A stretch of 64,000 nt of DNA from an uncultured Prevotella sp. (lineage in GTDB: Bacteria; Bacteroidota; Bacteroidia; Bacteroidales; Bacteroidaceae), in assembly GCA_900541335.1 (NCBI GenBank), contig UQJC01000002.1:1-64000 (forward strand), written 5' to 3'. The position numbers and the translations under genes were made by a program. Under the pieces are notes generated by a model that was not told the DNA's origin, made no database searches, and saw only the letters and a program-made list of their open reading frames with translations. Shown one piece after another: positions 34,191 through 43,066 of the stretch. How positions within the stretch are numbered: the first letter of the stretch is position 1; every line of letters begins with the position of its first letter.

Positions 34191-34627
34191 TGCTTGCTAT
34201 TATTTTTTTGACGCGCAAAGTTACGGCAAAGTCCGTTTCGGTGTTGCGGCCTCATCGGGTTTTGTCGCAATCTACCCGAGAGGAAAAAGAGAACTACGGA
34301 AGAAACGGAAGGAACGGAAAAAGAGAGTTCCGTAAGTTCCGGGAGTTCCGTGGTCAGGAAAAGAGAGAACCACGGAAGAAACGGAAGGAACGGAAAAAGG
34401 GAATTCCGTAAGTTCCGGGAGTTCCGTGGTCAGAAAAAGAGAACCACGGAAGGAACGGAAAGAAACATCAAGCTATAAAATCCGCGTTTCCCCTTTTCAA
34501 AGAGATTCAAAAACACTCAATAGATACACAGAGCCTTATAGAAAGAACCTAAAGTGAGTTCGGGCTTTTACTAACAAAATCTTATCTGTAATTTTGTCGC
34601 CGTCAAACCATTATTCCAAACAAGATC
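34191..34627. other. divergent sbcD-nadA promoter region
   Basis: Holds the sbcD -7 element (34216-34223, reverse), the hairpin-forming tandem repeat at 34288-34464 and a nadA -7 element TAATTTTG (34589-34596, forward). No gene is seen; open frames here are by-products of the purine-rich repeats. Confidence 0.55.
34288..34464. repeat. 2.5-copy tandem repeat of 74-76 bp, each copy a hairpin
   Basis: GAAC(T/C)ACGGAA recurs at 34291, 34367 and 34441. Each full unit has three ACGGAA boxes on one side (9-nt steps) and TTCCGT, TTCCGG, TTCCGT on the other with the same 9-nt steps, so it folds into one long hairpin with three 6-bp blocks separated by small internal loops (arms within 34293-34355 and 34370-34431). 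The third copy is only a left half. It is noncoding. Confidence 0.85.
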
Positions 34628-35614
34628 ATGACAGAACCGAAACAATCCTGGATTGAAGCCGGCTACGTTAACGAGCCGCTTCCGAAAGACATAGACCTGA
34701 AGCAAGCCATTAAAGACTTGTGCAAGGAGAAGAATGCCACTATCCTCGCGCATTACTACACGAATAGTGACGTGCAGGACATTGCCCACTTCGTAGGCGA
34801 CAGTCTGGCACTCGCCGATCAGGCTAAAAATCTGCAGTCGGACATTGTCATCATGTGTGGCGTACACTTCATGGCTGAAACGGTCAATGTATTGGCTGGC
34901 GACCGCCTGGTGTTACTCCCTGACCTTAACGCGACCTGCTCACTCGCCGAAAGCTGTCCACCCGAGGAATTTGCAGCCTTCAAAGCACAACATCCCGACC
35001 ATAAAGTTATCAGTTACGTCAATACTTCTGCCCAAATCAAGGCGATGAGCGATGTGCTCGTAACGTCAAGCAATGCCCGCAAGATCGTAGAATCCTACCC
35101 CAAGGACCAGAAACTGATATTCGGTCCCGACCGCAACTTGGGCGGCTACCTTAACTCTGTAACGGGACGCGATATGGTGCTTTGGCAGGGGGCTTGCCAC
35201 GTACACCAACGCTTCTCGGTCGACAAGCTCATCCAACTCAAGGAAATCTATCCCGAAGCCAAAGTTCTTGTTCACCCCGAATGTAATGGTGCGGTGGTGA
35301 AGTTGGCTGACTGTGTCGGTTCGACCGCCGCCTTGCTTAACTATGCCATCCAGTCGGATGCAACCACTTTCCTCGTAGCTACCGAAAGCGGCATTCTGCA
35401 CCAGATGCAGAAGCAATGCAGCGGCAAGGCCTTTATCCCCGTTCCGCCCGAGGAGGCTTCTTGCGGTTGCAACAACTGTAACTACATGCGCCTTATTACG
35501 CTTGAGAAAATCTATAATTGCTTGAAGTATGAATGGCCGAGCATCGAACTCCCTGAAGACTTGAAGGAGCAATGCAAGGCCCCAATCTTTGAAATGTATG
35601 CAAGAAACAGATAA
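34628..35614 (+). CDS. nadA: quinolinate synthase
   Basis: 328 residues. Condenses iminoaspartate with dihydroxyacetone phosphate to quinolinate in NAD synthesis, using a [4Fe-4S] cluster. Visible motifs: ILAHYYTNSDVQDIAHFVGD (~37-56), MCGVHFMAETVNVL, the cysteine-bearing LNATCSLAESCP (~104-115), VHPECNG and CGCNNCNYM (~287-295). Length is normal. nadB and nadC are not adjacent. The aminopeptidase gene downstream begins at its 3' end, so the pair is probably one transcript. Confidence 0.96.
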   Translation: MTEPKQSWIEAGYVNEPLPKDIDLKQAIKDLCKEKNATILAHYYTNSDVQDIAHFVGDSLALADQAKNLQSDIVIMCGVHFMAETVNVLAGDRLVLLPDLNATCSLAESCPPEEFAAFKAQHPDHKVISYVNTSAQIKAMSDVLVTSSNARKIVESYPKDQKLIFGPDRNLGGYLNSVTGRDMVLWQGACHVHQRFSVDKLIQLKEIYPEAKVLVHPECNGAVVKLADCVGSTAALLNYAIQSDATTFLVATESGILHQMQKQCSGKAFIPVPPEEASCGCNNCNYMRLITLEKIYNCLKYEWPSIELPEDLKEQCKAPIFEMYARNR

Positions 35615-35630
35615 TAAGCTCGATGCGATG

Positions 35631-37418
35631 ATGGTGATTGAGAACCGTCTGACGGCTCTCCGCCAATGGATGAAGGAACGCAATATCCTGGCTTACGTCG
35701 TTCCGACTGTCGACCCGCACAACAATGAATTTGTTCACGACCACTTCAAGTGTCGCGAATGGCTGAGTGGCTTTACGGGTTCGGCGGGTTTGCTCATTGT
35801 AACCTACAACGATGCCGCCCTTTGGGTGGACTCGCGCTATACGCTCCAGGCGCAAGAGCAAATCGGCTTTACCAGCATCAAACTGATGAAGGATGCCAAG
35901 GATGACAAGCACATCTCGCCCTGGTTCTGGATAGGACAAAAACTTGCCAATCTCCAACCTGAAGGAGTTGTGGCGCACTGCTGTGAATCGATGCTAACGC
36001 TGAGCATGATTCAGGCTGCGGCTGATTGTCGCGTGAAACTGTGCTCTGCTCCCGATGCCTTTGACACGATCTGGACAGACCGCCCGGCCATTGTTCCGCA
36101 ACCTATCGAACGTATGGCCAAACGCTATACTGGCACCCCTATTAAGTCGGGACTCGACAAGGTGGCGAAGCGACTCCGTGCCATGGCGCCCGACCGCGAC
36201 TACCTCTTCAACGATTTGTGCGACATTGCCTACATCCTTAACCTCCGAGGTCACGACATTCCCTATACGCCGGTTTTCTTTGCTTACCTGCTTTACCGGG
36301 CGGCAGATAACTCCTTCACGCTCTTCACACATCAGGAGACCTTGACAGAAGAGGCACGCGCCAGCCTGGACAAGAACGAAGTAAAGGTTTTGCCCTACGA
36401 AATGGCGATGGACAACGTCAGTGCCACTTGTATGTATGACCCGGACACGGTGACGCAAATGATTCTGGACCGTGCGACCAACGGTTTAGCGATACCTTCT
36501 CCGATTGTCCAACTGCGCATGATCAAGACGGACAAGGAGCAAGAAAGCATCCGCGAAGCGATGATTCTGGACGGTGTTGCGATGGTGACCTTCCTGCGTG
36601 AACTGGAACAGGCCATGCAGATTGAGGGCATGGTGCTCACGGAAATGGACATTGCGACACGCCTCACGGAATTGAGAGCGAAGAGCGATAAGTTTATCGA
36701 ACCGAGCTTTACGACGATCGCTGCTTATGGTCCCAACGGGGCAGTGGTACACTACGAACCTGAAGTGGATTCGGCAGCCAAACTGCAACCTAAGGGTTTG
36801 CTGCTCCTCGACAGCGGCGGTCAGTACCAATGTGGCACCACGGATATCACACGTACCATTGCTTTAGGTCCCGTCACACGCGAAGAGAGCCAGGCTTATA
36901 CGTATGCACTCAAAGCGCACTTGGCATTGGCTCGTGCCATCTTCCCCGAAGGTATCTCGGGTGTGCAACTTGATGCTATCTGCCGTCAGGAGCTTTGGAA
37001 CGTAGGTTATGACTTCGGTCATGGCACCGGACACGGTGTGGGCATGCATCTCTGCGTACACGAAGGTCCGATGCAGATTCGCAAGGAAGTTCGTCCCGAC
37101 ACGGTGATTCCCTTCAAACCAGGTATTGTCGTTACCAACGAACCGGGTATCTACGTAGAAGGTAAATTTGGCGTGCGCATTGAAAATGTGATGGTTTGCC
37201 TTCCTTGGTCGAAAACCCCCTTTGGCGAGTTCTGCTACTTCGACCAACTGACACTTTGCCCCTACGACCTGCGTCCTGTGGACTTCTCCCTGCTGACGGA
37301 TCAGGAAGTGGCACAAATCAACTACTACCACGGCCTCGTACGCGAAGTTTTGATGCCTTACCTCACGGAAACGGCTGATAAACAGTACTTGGAGTGGGCT
37401 ACACAACCCATTGAATAA
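35631..37418 (+). CDS. Xaa-Pro aminopeptidase (M24B)
   Basis: 595 residues from ATG 35631; in-frame ATGs at 35598 (inside nadA) and 35628 are alternatives. Removes N-terminal residues preceding proline. It has two creatinase-like N-terminal domains (HNNEFVHDHFKCREWLSGFT), then the pita-bread catalytic domain with metal ligands in LLLDSGGQYQCGTTDITRT (two Asp), GHGTGHGVG (His), TNEPGIY (Glu) and GVRIENVMV (Glu). The long form matches eukaryotic-type aminopeptidase P found in Bacteroidales. A strong terminator follows. Confidence 0.92.
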   Translation: MVIENRLTALRQWMKERNILAYVVPTVDPHNNEFVHDHFKCREWLSGFTGSAGLLIVTYNDAALWVDSRYTLQAQEQIGFTSIKLMKDAKDDKHISPWFWIGQKLANLQPEGVVAHCCESMLTLSMIQAAADCRVKLCSAPDAFDTIWTDRPAIVPQPIERMAKRYTGTPIKSGLDKVAKRLRAMAPDRDYLFNDLCDIAYILNLRGHDIPYTPVFFAYLLYRAADNSFTLFTHQETLTEEARASLDKNEVKVLPYEMAMDNVSATCMYDPDTVTQMILDRATNGLAIPSPIVQLRMIKTDKEQESIREAMILDGVAMVTFLRELEQAMQIEGMVLTEMDIATRLTELRAKSDKFIEPSFTTIAAYGPNGAVVHYEPEVDSAAKLQPKGLLLLDSGGQYQCGTTDITRTIALGPVTREESQAYTYALKAHLALARAIFPEGISGVQLDAICRQELWNVGYDFGHGTGHGVGMHLCVHEGPMQIRKEVRPDTVIPFKPGIVVTNEPGIYVEGKFGVRIENVMVCLPWSKTPFGEFCYFDQLTLCPYDLRPVDFSLLTDQEVAQINYYHGLVREVLMPYLTETADKQYLEWATQPIE

Positions 37419-37424
37419 TCTGAA

Positions 37425-37460
37425 TGCACCGCACTCATTGCGGTGCACTTCTTCTTTTAT
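37425..37460 (+). terminator. terminator between the aminopeptidase and rbfA
   Basis: TGCACCGCA (37425-37433) and TGCGGTGCA (37439-37447) form a 9-bp stem with a 5-nt loop, followed by a CTTCTTCTTTT tract. Confidence 0.8.
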
Positions 37461-37470
37461 TTTTAGCTTT

Positions 37471-37866
37471 ATGGAAACAACCAGACAACAGAAAATATCC
37501 CGACTCATCCAAAAGGAACTGAGTGACATCTTTCAGAAGCAAACCCAAGCTACACACGGCGTCTTGGTCAGTGTGAGCGCGGTGCGCGTCAGCCCCGACT
37601 TGAGCATTGCCCGCGGCTATCTGAGCATCTTCCCTTCGGAAAAGGCACAAGAGATTTTGAGCAACATCAATGCCAATGCCCGCCAAATTCGTTACGAACT
37701 GGGCGGCCGCGTACGTCATCAGTTGCGCATCATCCCGGACTTGAAGTTCTTCATTGACGATTCATTGGATTACCTCGATCACATTGATGAACTGCTGAAG
37801 ACGGACACTGCTAACTCAACGGCAGCAACAGAGACAGACGCAACCGAAGAGACGCCACATGCTTAG
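37471..37866 (+). CDS. rbfA: ribosome-binding factor A
   Basis: 131 residues from ATG 37471 (METTRQQK), preferred over an upstream in-frame start inside the terminator. RbfA assists maturation of the 30S subunit at the 16S 5' end. The family KH-like pattern is visible: 'KISRLIQKELSDIF', 'VSAVRVSPDLSIARGYLSIF', 'RYELGGRVRHQLRIIPDLKF', 'DHIDELL'. The C-terminal tail is Thr/Ala/Glu-rich. It overlaps the next gene by 8 bp. Confidence 0.93.
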   Translation: METTRQQKISRLIQKELSDIFQKQTQATHGVLVSVSAVRVSPDLSIARGYLSIFPSEKAQEILSNINANARQIRYELGGRVRHQLRIIPDLKFFIDDSLDYLDHIDELLKTDTANSTAATETDATEETPHA

Positions 37867-39100
37867 TCGTCTGCGCCTGCCACTCTTCATGGCGCGACGT
37901 TACCTCTTCTCGCGCAAGAAGATTGGAGCCATCAATATCATTTCCTGTATTTCGGTGGTGGGAGTGGCCTTTGGCACAGCTGCCCTACTCTGCACCATCT
38001 CGGTATTTAATGGCTTCCGCGACCTCTTCGGAAGCCTTTATACCGCTATCGACCCGCCCATTGAGGTGGTAGCGAATCAGGGAAAATTTATCGACACGCA
38101 AGACAGTGTGCTCTGCCTGCTGAAAGCACATCCTGCTGTGGAAGTGGCCTCCGAAACACTGGAGGATCACGCGCTGATACTCTTTCAAGGCCGTCCCACG
38201 GTCATCTCTTTGAAAGGAGTAGATCGTAACTTTGACAAGGTGACGGGTATCCGTTCCATCCTCTATGGAGAAGGAACGTACCGAACCGAACAAACGGGGG
38301 TGCATTACGGCATCCCAGGCATCGGACTCGCCTCTGCCATGGGGGGCATTAACTTCGGCACGTTGCAAATCTGTGCGCCGCGAAAGGGGGAAAAAATAAA
38401 CTTGACCAATCCGGCTGAAAGTTTCAACGTGGGAGACTTGGCCGCATCAAATGTTTGTTTTGATGTGAACCAACGGAAGTATGACGAAACGCTGATGCTG
38501 ACCTCATTGGACTTCGTACAGGAGCTCTTCGAACAGCCTCAACGCATCACGAGCCTGGAACTGAAACTGAAACCAGGTGTGGACCTCGAAGAAGTAAAAG
38601 AAGATATGCGAAAGTTGGCGGGCAACCGTTTTCGTGTACTCGACCAACTCGAACAGCAGGAAGATGTATTCAACATGATGAACATCGAAAAGCTGATGGC
38701 TTACTTCTTTCTGACGTTTATCTTGCTCATTGCCTGTTTCAATATCATCGGTTCGGTATCGATGCTAATGATTGACAAGCGTAATGACATGGAAACGCTC
38801 CGCCACCTCGGCGCTTCCAACCATTTGATATTCCGCATCTTCCTTTACGAAGGCCGATTGATTGCGCTTCTGGGTGCAGCGGCGGGTGGTCTTTTGGGCA
38901 TTGGTCTTTGTTGGTTACAACAAACCTTCGGACTGATAAAACTGGGAACCTCGTCGGGTAGCTTCATCATTGACAGCTACCCCGTCAGCATTCACTTCAC
39001 GGATGTGCTCCTCGTACTGTCGACCGTCCTCGTCGTAGGTTTTGTCTGCGTATGGTATTCGGTCAAATACTTGAGCAAATGGTTTCTAACTAAAGCGTAA
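37859..39100 (+). CDS. LolC/LolE-family ABC transporter permease
   Basis: 413 residues. FtsX-type permease: an N-terminal membrane helix (IISCISVVGVAFGTAALLC, ~28-46), a large periplasmic MacB-like domain, and three C-terminal helices (FFLTFILLIACFNIIGSVSM; LIALLGAAAGGLLGIGLCWL; VLLVLSTVLVVGFVCVWYS). The N-terminal 'ARRYLFSRKKIGAINIIS' is typical of LolC/E, which releases lipoproteins from the inner membrane. Translationally coupled to rbfA by an 8-bp overlap, a pairing common in Bacteroidales. The ATPase partner (LolD) is not nearby. Confidence 0.9.
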   Translation: MLSRLRLPLFMARRYLFSRKKIGAINIISCISVVGVAFGTAALLCTISVFNGFRDLFGSLYTAIDPPIEVVANQGKFIDTQDSVLCLLKAHPAVEVASETLEDHALILFQGRPTVISLKGVDRNFDKVTGIRSILYGEGTYRTEQTGVHYGIPGIGLASAMGGINFGTLQICAPRKGEKINLTNPAESFNVGDLAASNVCFDVNQRKYDETLMLTSLDFVQELFEQPQRITSLELKLKPGVDLEEVKEDMRKLAGNRFRVLDQLEQQEDVFNMMNIEKLMAYFFLTFILLIACFNIIGSVSMLMIDKRNDMETLRHLGASNHLIFRIFLYEGRLIALLGAAAGGLLGIGLCWLQQTFGLIKLGTSSGSFIIDSYPVSIHFTDVLLVLSTVLVVGFVCVWYSVKYLSKWFLTKA

Positions 39101-39128
39101 AGACTCCACACTTCTCTCTGTAATAGTC

Positions 39129-39175
39129 AAAACAGGAAGCAGAACCATACACGGAACTGCTTCCTGTTTTTGTTT
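39129..39175 (+). terminator. terminator after the permease gene
   Basis: AAAACAGGAAGCAG (39129-39142) pairs with CTGCTTCCTGTTTT (39157-39170), 14 bp, followed by TGTTT. Confidence 0.85.
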
Positions 39176-39257
39176 CGGTGGGGGAATCACAAGGAGCTAC
39201 TCCTTGTCTCCTGCAACTCATAAGCCCTTATCCTCAACCTCTCAACTCTATTCTTCT

Positions 39258-40001
39258 ATGTCGACCGTTCTCATTCTAGGTGCCAGTTCTGGATTAGGTT
39301 ATGCACTGGCTCAACATTACCTGATGCGCGGATGGAAGGTAGGACTTGCCGCCCGCCGTACGGAACCGCTTGAACAATTAGCTCAACTTGCGAAACTCCC
39401 TCATCAGGTAGCTCTTGCTTGTATCGATGTGAGACAATCGGAGGCTCCGCAACAACTGGAGAATTTGCTCCAACAACTGGGAGGAAAGGTAGACCTCTAC
39501 CTACACTGTGCTGGTATTGGAAAGATGACTGCAAACATCCATTACGAAGAAGAACTACCCACCTTACAGACTAACATCATGGGATGGACTGCCTGTATAG
39601 ACTGGGCATACAATGTACTTTGTCGTCAAGGGTATGGACAACTGGCAGCTATCACTTCTTTTGCGGCAAACAGAGGACTCGCTCCTGCCCCAGCCTATGC
39701 CGCTACCAAGGCTTTTCAAGCCCATTACCTGGAATCACTCCGCCAACGCGTGCTTGCCAAAAAGCTCCGGCACATCACCATTACCGACCTTCGTCCAGGG
39801 TTTGTTAACACACCGTTGCTTGCTCATCCGGAACAGCTCTTCTGGGTTCTTCCCACGGAAAAAGCCGTTCATGCCCTGCTTCGCGCCATCGATCGTCGCC
39901 GTTCGATTGCCACCATAACGACCCGCTGGGCACTCTTAGCTCCGCTCCTTCGTATTGCGCCACGCTGGCTTGTAGCACGCATTCTGAGCCGTGCACTCTG
40001 A
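39258..40001 (+). CDS. short-chain dehydrogenase/reductase
   Basis: 247 residues from ATG 39258 (MSTVLILGASSGLG); an upstream in-frame start adds 18 unlikely residues. NAD(P)-binding Rossmann fold with GASSGLG (~8-14), the AARRT motif for NADP preference (~32-36), LHCAGIG (NAG-like, ~82-88), catalytic Ser in ITSFAANRG and Tyr-x-x-x-Lys in AYAATKAF. A hydrophobic C-terminal region (ALLAPLLRIAPRWLVARIL) suggests membrane association. Single gene between two terminators. Substrate unknown. Confidence 0.88.
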   Translation: MSTVLILGASSGLGYALAQHYLMRGWKVGLAARRTEPLEQLAQLAKLPHQVALACIDVRQSEAPQQLENLLQQLGGKVDLYLHCAGIGKMTANIHYEEELPTLQTNIMGWTACIDWAYNVLCRQGYGQLAAITSFAANRGLAPAPAYAATKAFQAHYLESLRQRVLAKKLRHITITDLRPGFVNTPLLAHPEQLFWVLPTEKAVHALLRAIDRRRSIATITTRWALLAPLLRIAPRWLVARILSRAL

Positions 40002-40044
40002 ATAAGGATAGCCTACTCTTAGGCCGATAACAAAAGTCCCGAAA

Positions 40045-40090
40045 AAGGAAAGGTGGGAAAACAGTAGCGACACTACCGTTTTCCCACCTT
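40045..40090 (-). terminator. terminator of the HU gene
   Basis: AAGGTGGGAAAACAGTAG (40050-40067) and CTACCGTTTTCCCACCTT (40073-40090) form a long stem with one mismatch and a 5-nt loop. On the reverse strand TTCCTTTTTC follows. It also lies at the 3' end of the SDR gene and may act both ways. Confidence 0.8.
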
Positions 40091-40115
40091 CCGTGCGTTT
40101 ATACGCTAAGAGAAA

Positions 40116-40385
40116 TTAGTTGATACCTTCTGCCAATTCAGCACCGGGCTTAAACTTAATCACCTTCTTTGCAGCGATCTGAATCTTCTCCTTCGTTGCA
40201 GGGTTGATACCCGTACGAGCGGGACGTTCGCTGATAGAGAACGTACCAAAGCCAAGAAGTGCAACCTTGTCACCTTCCTTCAACGCATCTGCGATAGCGT
40301 CGAGCACAGCGTCTACTGCCTTCTTAGAGTCTACCTTGGTCAAGCCTGCAGCTGCAACGGCATTTACGAGATCGGTCTTATTCAT
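40116..40385 (-). CDS. HU-family DNA-binding protein
   Basis: 89 residues, the standard HU length. MNKTDLVNAVAAAGLTKVDS start, GFGTFSISERPARTGINPAT arm with the conserved intercalating Pro, and KFKPGAELAEGIN end. Nucleoid-associated protein that bends DNA. Monocistronic, with a well-formed promoter and its own terminator. Confidence 0.96.
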   Translation of the reverse strand: MNKTDLVNAVAAAGLTKVDSKKAVDAVLDAIADALKEGDKVALLGFGTFSISERPARTGINPATKEKIQIAAKKVIKFKPGAELAEGIN

Positions 40386-40497
40386 TGTTTGAAATATTAT
40401 ATGTGTAACTTATTATAAAATCCTGTTGCGGATAAATGTGCGTTATTGCCTCCACTTATCAGGTTTAAAAGAGGCTCAAAAACGCGTTATTTGCAGG

Positions 40498-40529
40498 CAA
40501 ATATAGGAGAAGGCATTCGTTCATACAAA
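40498..40529 (-). promoter_or_regulatory. HU gene promoter
   Basis: Reverse strand: -33 TTTG (40529-40526), 20-nt spacer, -7 TATATTTG (40505-40498). Start near 40491 and a ~105-nt leader. Confidence 0.75.
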
Positions 40530-40645
40530 CTTTTCTTTCCTTTTTTCCTTCTCAGAACTTAAAAAAGAGTCTTCCTGCGCCAAAGATGCATAGAATCAAG
40601 CATTCTACTCCCTTTCGACCCGAATAAACACAGGTTTGGCATGAA

Positions 40646-43009
40646 CTAAATGACCACGATTTTACCTGCGACACTCTTCTTACCATCGTGTGTTGCAACC
40701 ATCACATAATAGACACCGGGAGCAACCCGACGGCCCGTAGTGGTCTGGCATACATCCCACACAAAACTACCTCCGACCGCATTGCCACGGGCTACGAGTT
40801 GCGAACCTGTACTCAGTATTTTAACTTCTGCACCTTCGGTCAAACCGGCAATCGTTACATTACCCGAATATTCTGGACGAACGGGGTTGGGAAAGATTTT
40901 GACATTGCTTTCAGCAAGCGTTTCGTGCGAACTGGTTACATTCGTGCGAAACGAACAGATACCCGCATTGGAAGCAATGAAGAGTTCACCCGTTTCTTCG
41001 TTGATGGCCATGCTATTGATTTCGTCAGAGAGCAACGGAGAGTTTGCCTCGGTGTAATGAGCCAAGACTTCGGAACCATCCGGGTTGACCAAGTAAACAC
41101 CTGAACCCATCGTACCCAACCATTTACGGTTACCTCCGTCAACAGCAATAGCTGTTACATCAATTCCCGTCAGCAAATAGTCGGCATAATTCGTACCATC
41201 GTTGCGCGGCACCTTGGGTTGCGTCACCATAAAGTCACCTGAGAACCATTCATCGGGCCGTTGAATCACATAAACCCCCGAAAGGCAACCAAACCAAATT
41301 TGCCCGTTCTTATCCTCGCGTACGTCCTTTACTTCCTGCAAATCACACGTACGACCATCCTCATTGAGTACCGTACTACGGAAATTGGAGCGGTCATCAT
41401 CACGCTGATTAAGTGTACCGTTTACATCCAGACCATAAAGTCCCGATGCAATCGGAGTGGTTCGACGAGAAGCAACCCACACGCGCCCCTTGCTGTCTAC
41501 CAAGGTCTTATCGGGAGTAGAAGCGTAGGCAAAGGCGGGATCGTTGATTTCCACCCAATTGCCATCTTTTTTGAGGACCTTCAAGACCTTCTCCATTTCA
41601 TAGTTAGTCATCCACAAATTACCATCGTGGTCGAAACTCAAGCCGTCGACAATCGTATAGTTAGGACTTCCATTTCCACCGGGAGCGATTTCGAGCGGAG
41701 AATTGGAAGAGTTGTAATGCTTTACAAACTGAAAGTCACGAAACTCCAGCAAGCCCGAGGTACACGAAACGAAATGATGCTTGCTATCTTGCGGATCAAC
41801 CACTACGGACAGTACATTCTGAAAACGGGCATTGTTATTGAGCGTAAAGCCTGTTTCGGGAAAGGCTGTCCACTTGCCGTCCTCATAGCTTGCCGCCATG
41901 GGAGGATAATTTTGTCCTGTAGCATAGTCCATCTTACCACCCGCGACAAGAAGCTGATTGCTTTGGAAGCGAATCTTATTGGCTAATCCGCGATGCGGAC
42001 CGATACGGGGAATAACTACCCCAGTTTCTGCCAATTCAGAAGTAGCTTCGTTGAAACGATAATTAGAAATACGACCATCCGCTTCGACAATCCAAAAGCT
42101 ACCATCGTATGTACGACCAACCTCCGGGAAGAGTCGACCCACATTAACGCGGAATTCTTCCTGCAAAGGCTTTTCGGGATTGATTGTGATGAAATAACCA
42201 CTTCCAGCAAACTGAATGTACTTCCCATTGACGGCCCCTTGATTCAATTGAACATAGGTGACACGTGTCAACGAACGCGAACCATCTGCCTGCTTTGGAC
42301 TGATGTAGCAAAGCCCCGTTGTTTCTTCTGTAAAGCCCGCTATGTTAGGCACAATTAAATAAACCGCATCCCCAAACGAAACGAAACGACTGGCTGTTGT
42401 CAAGAAGGAGTTCTCCCATTGCGATTTGTCATAGAGATTATCTGTCAGTTTTCCCTTTAAGATCGCCCTGGCTACACTGGCAAAGACTTCATTGCCTGCC
42501 ACTGTCGCATCATTCACTTTCTCATTCAAGAGATAGTAGCCCTTGATTTCCCTCCGAGAGAGATTGAGGACAACTACACCTTGTGTCGTCGCTATGCAAG
42601 CCCACTCGCCGTTGACATTGAGGTTGGTAGCCTCAATGGTCTGCTCCATGTAATTCTTTATCTGCGGAATATTGACAACATCGCCATCTGTGTAAAGCAA
42701 GTCAATATTGTTGTTCTTATACAGAATGACGAGACAGTTTTCTGTCGTGGACCATTGTATATGACTAATAGCCCGGTCAGAAAGTCCGCTTAACTTATCA
42801 AGTAAGCGAATACTCTGATCGTCCACATCATAACTCATCAGGTTGCCTTCACACAGGAAGTAATTTACATTGCCTGCCGTTACGATATGTTCTGCCTTTT
42901 GGTAAGACAGGTGATAGGTCCACAGCCCCTCAGTCGACTGAGCAGCACGAAGGGGATGTCCGACCCCAATACCAATCAGAAAGAAGAAGAATAACAGGAT
43001 TCGTTTCAT
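40646..43009 (-). CDS. porZ: PorZ-like T9SS attachment-complex protein
   Basis: 787 residues from ATG 43009 (MKRILLFFFF), with another ATG two codons upstream. Signal peptide to ~residue 23, then two beta-propellers with regulator-propeller style repeats (GNLWMTNYEMEKV, GRVWVASRRTT, GQIWFGCLSGVYVI, RKWLGTMGSGVYLV) and a C-terminal type A sorting domain (VKIFPNPVRPEYSGN; PGVYYVMVA; AGKIVVI). This architecture matches PorZ, which with PorU, PorV and PorQ attaches T9SS cargo to anionic lipopolysaccharide on the cell surface. Some generic two-component-type propeller proteins look alike, so the symbol is likely but not certain. Confidence 0.82.
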   Translation of the reverse strand: MKRILLFFFFLIGIGVGHPLRAAQSTEGLWTYHLSYQKAEHIVTAGNVNYFLCEGNLMSYDVDDQSIRLLDKLSGLSDRAISHIQWSTTENCLVILYKNNNIDLLYTDGDVVNIPQIKNYMEQTIEATNLNVNGEWACIATTQGVVVLNLSRREIKGYYLLNEKVNDATVAGNEVFASVARAILKGKLTDNLYDKSQWENSFLTTASRFVSFGDAVYLIVPNIAGFTEETTGLCYISPKQADGSRSLTRVTYVQLNQGAVNGKYIQFAGSGYFITINPEKPLQEEFRVNVGRLFPEVGRTYDGSFWIVEADGRISNYRFNEATSELAETGVVIPRIGPHRGLANKIRFQSNQLLVAGGKMDYATGQNYPPMAASYEDGKWTAFPETGFTLNNNARFQNVLSVVVDPQDSKHHFVSCTSGLLEFRDFQFVKHYNSSNSPLEIAPGGNGSPNYTIVDGLSFDHDGNLWMTNYEMEKVLKVLKKDGNWVEINDPAFAYASTPDKTLVDSKGRVWVASRRTTPIASGLYGLDVNGTLNQRDDDRSNFRSTVLNEDGRTCDLQEVKDVREDKNGQIWFGCLSGVYVIQRPDEWFSGDFMVTQPKVPRNDGTNYADYLLTGIDVTAIAVDGGNRKWLGTMGSGVYLVNPDGSEVLAHYTEANSPLLSDEINSMAINEETGELFIASNAGICSFRTNVTSSHETLAESNVKIFPNPVRPEYSGNVTIAGLTEGAEVKILSTGSQLVARGNAVGGSFVWDVCQTTTGRRVAPGVYYVMVATHDGKKSVAGKIVVI

Positions 43010-43066
43010 ATTCATTGAGTAAAAGAATAAATAGCTTGACAAGGTTGGGCATAGAGACTCTGCCTT

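Noticed and set aside
38341..38347. G6 run in the LolC/E-like permease as a switch
   Set aside because: The run is too short and lies in a conserved, probably essential gene.
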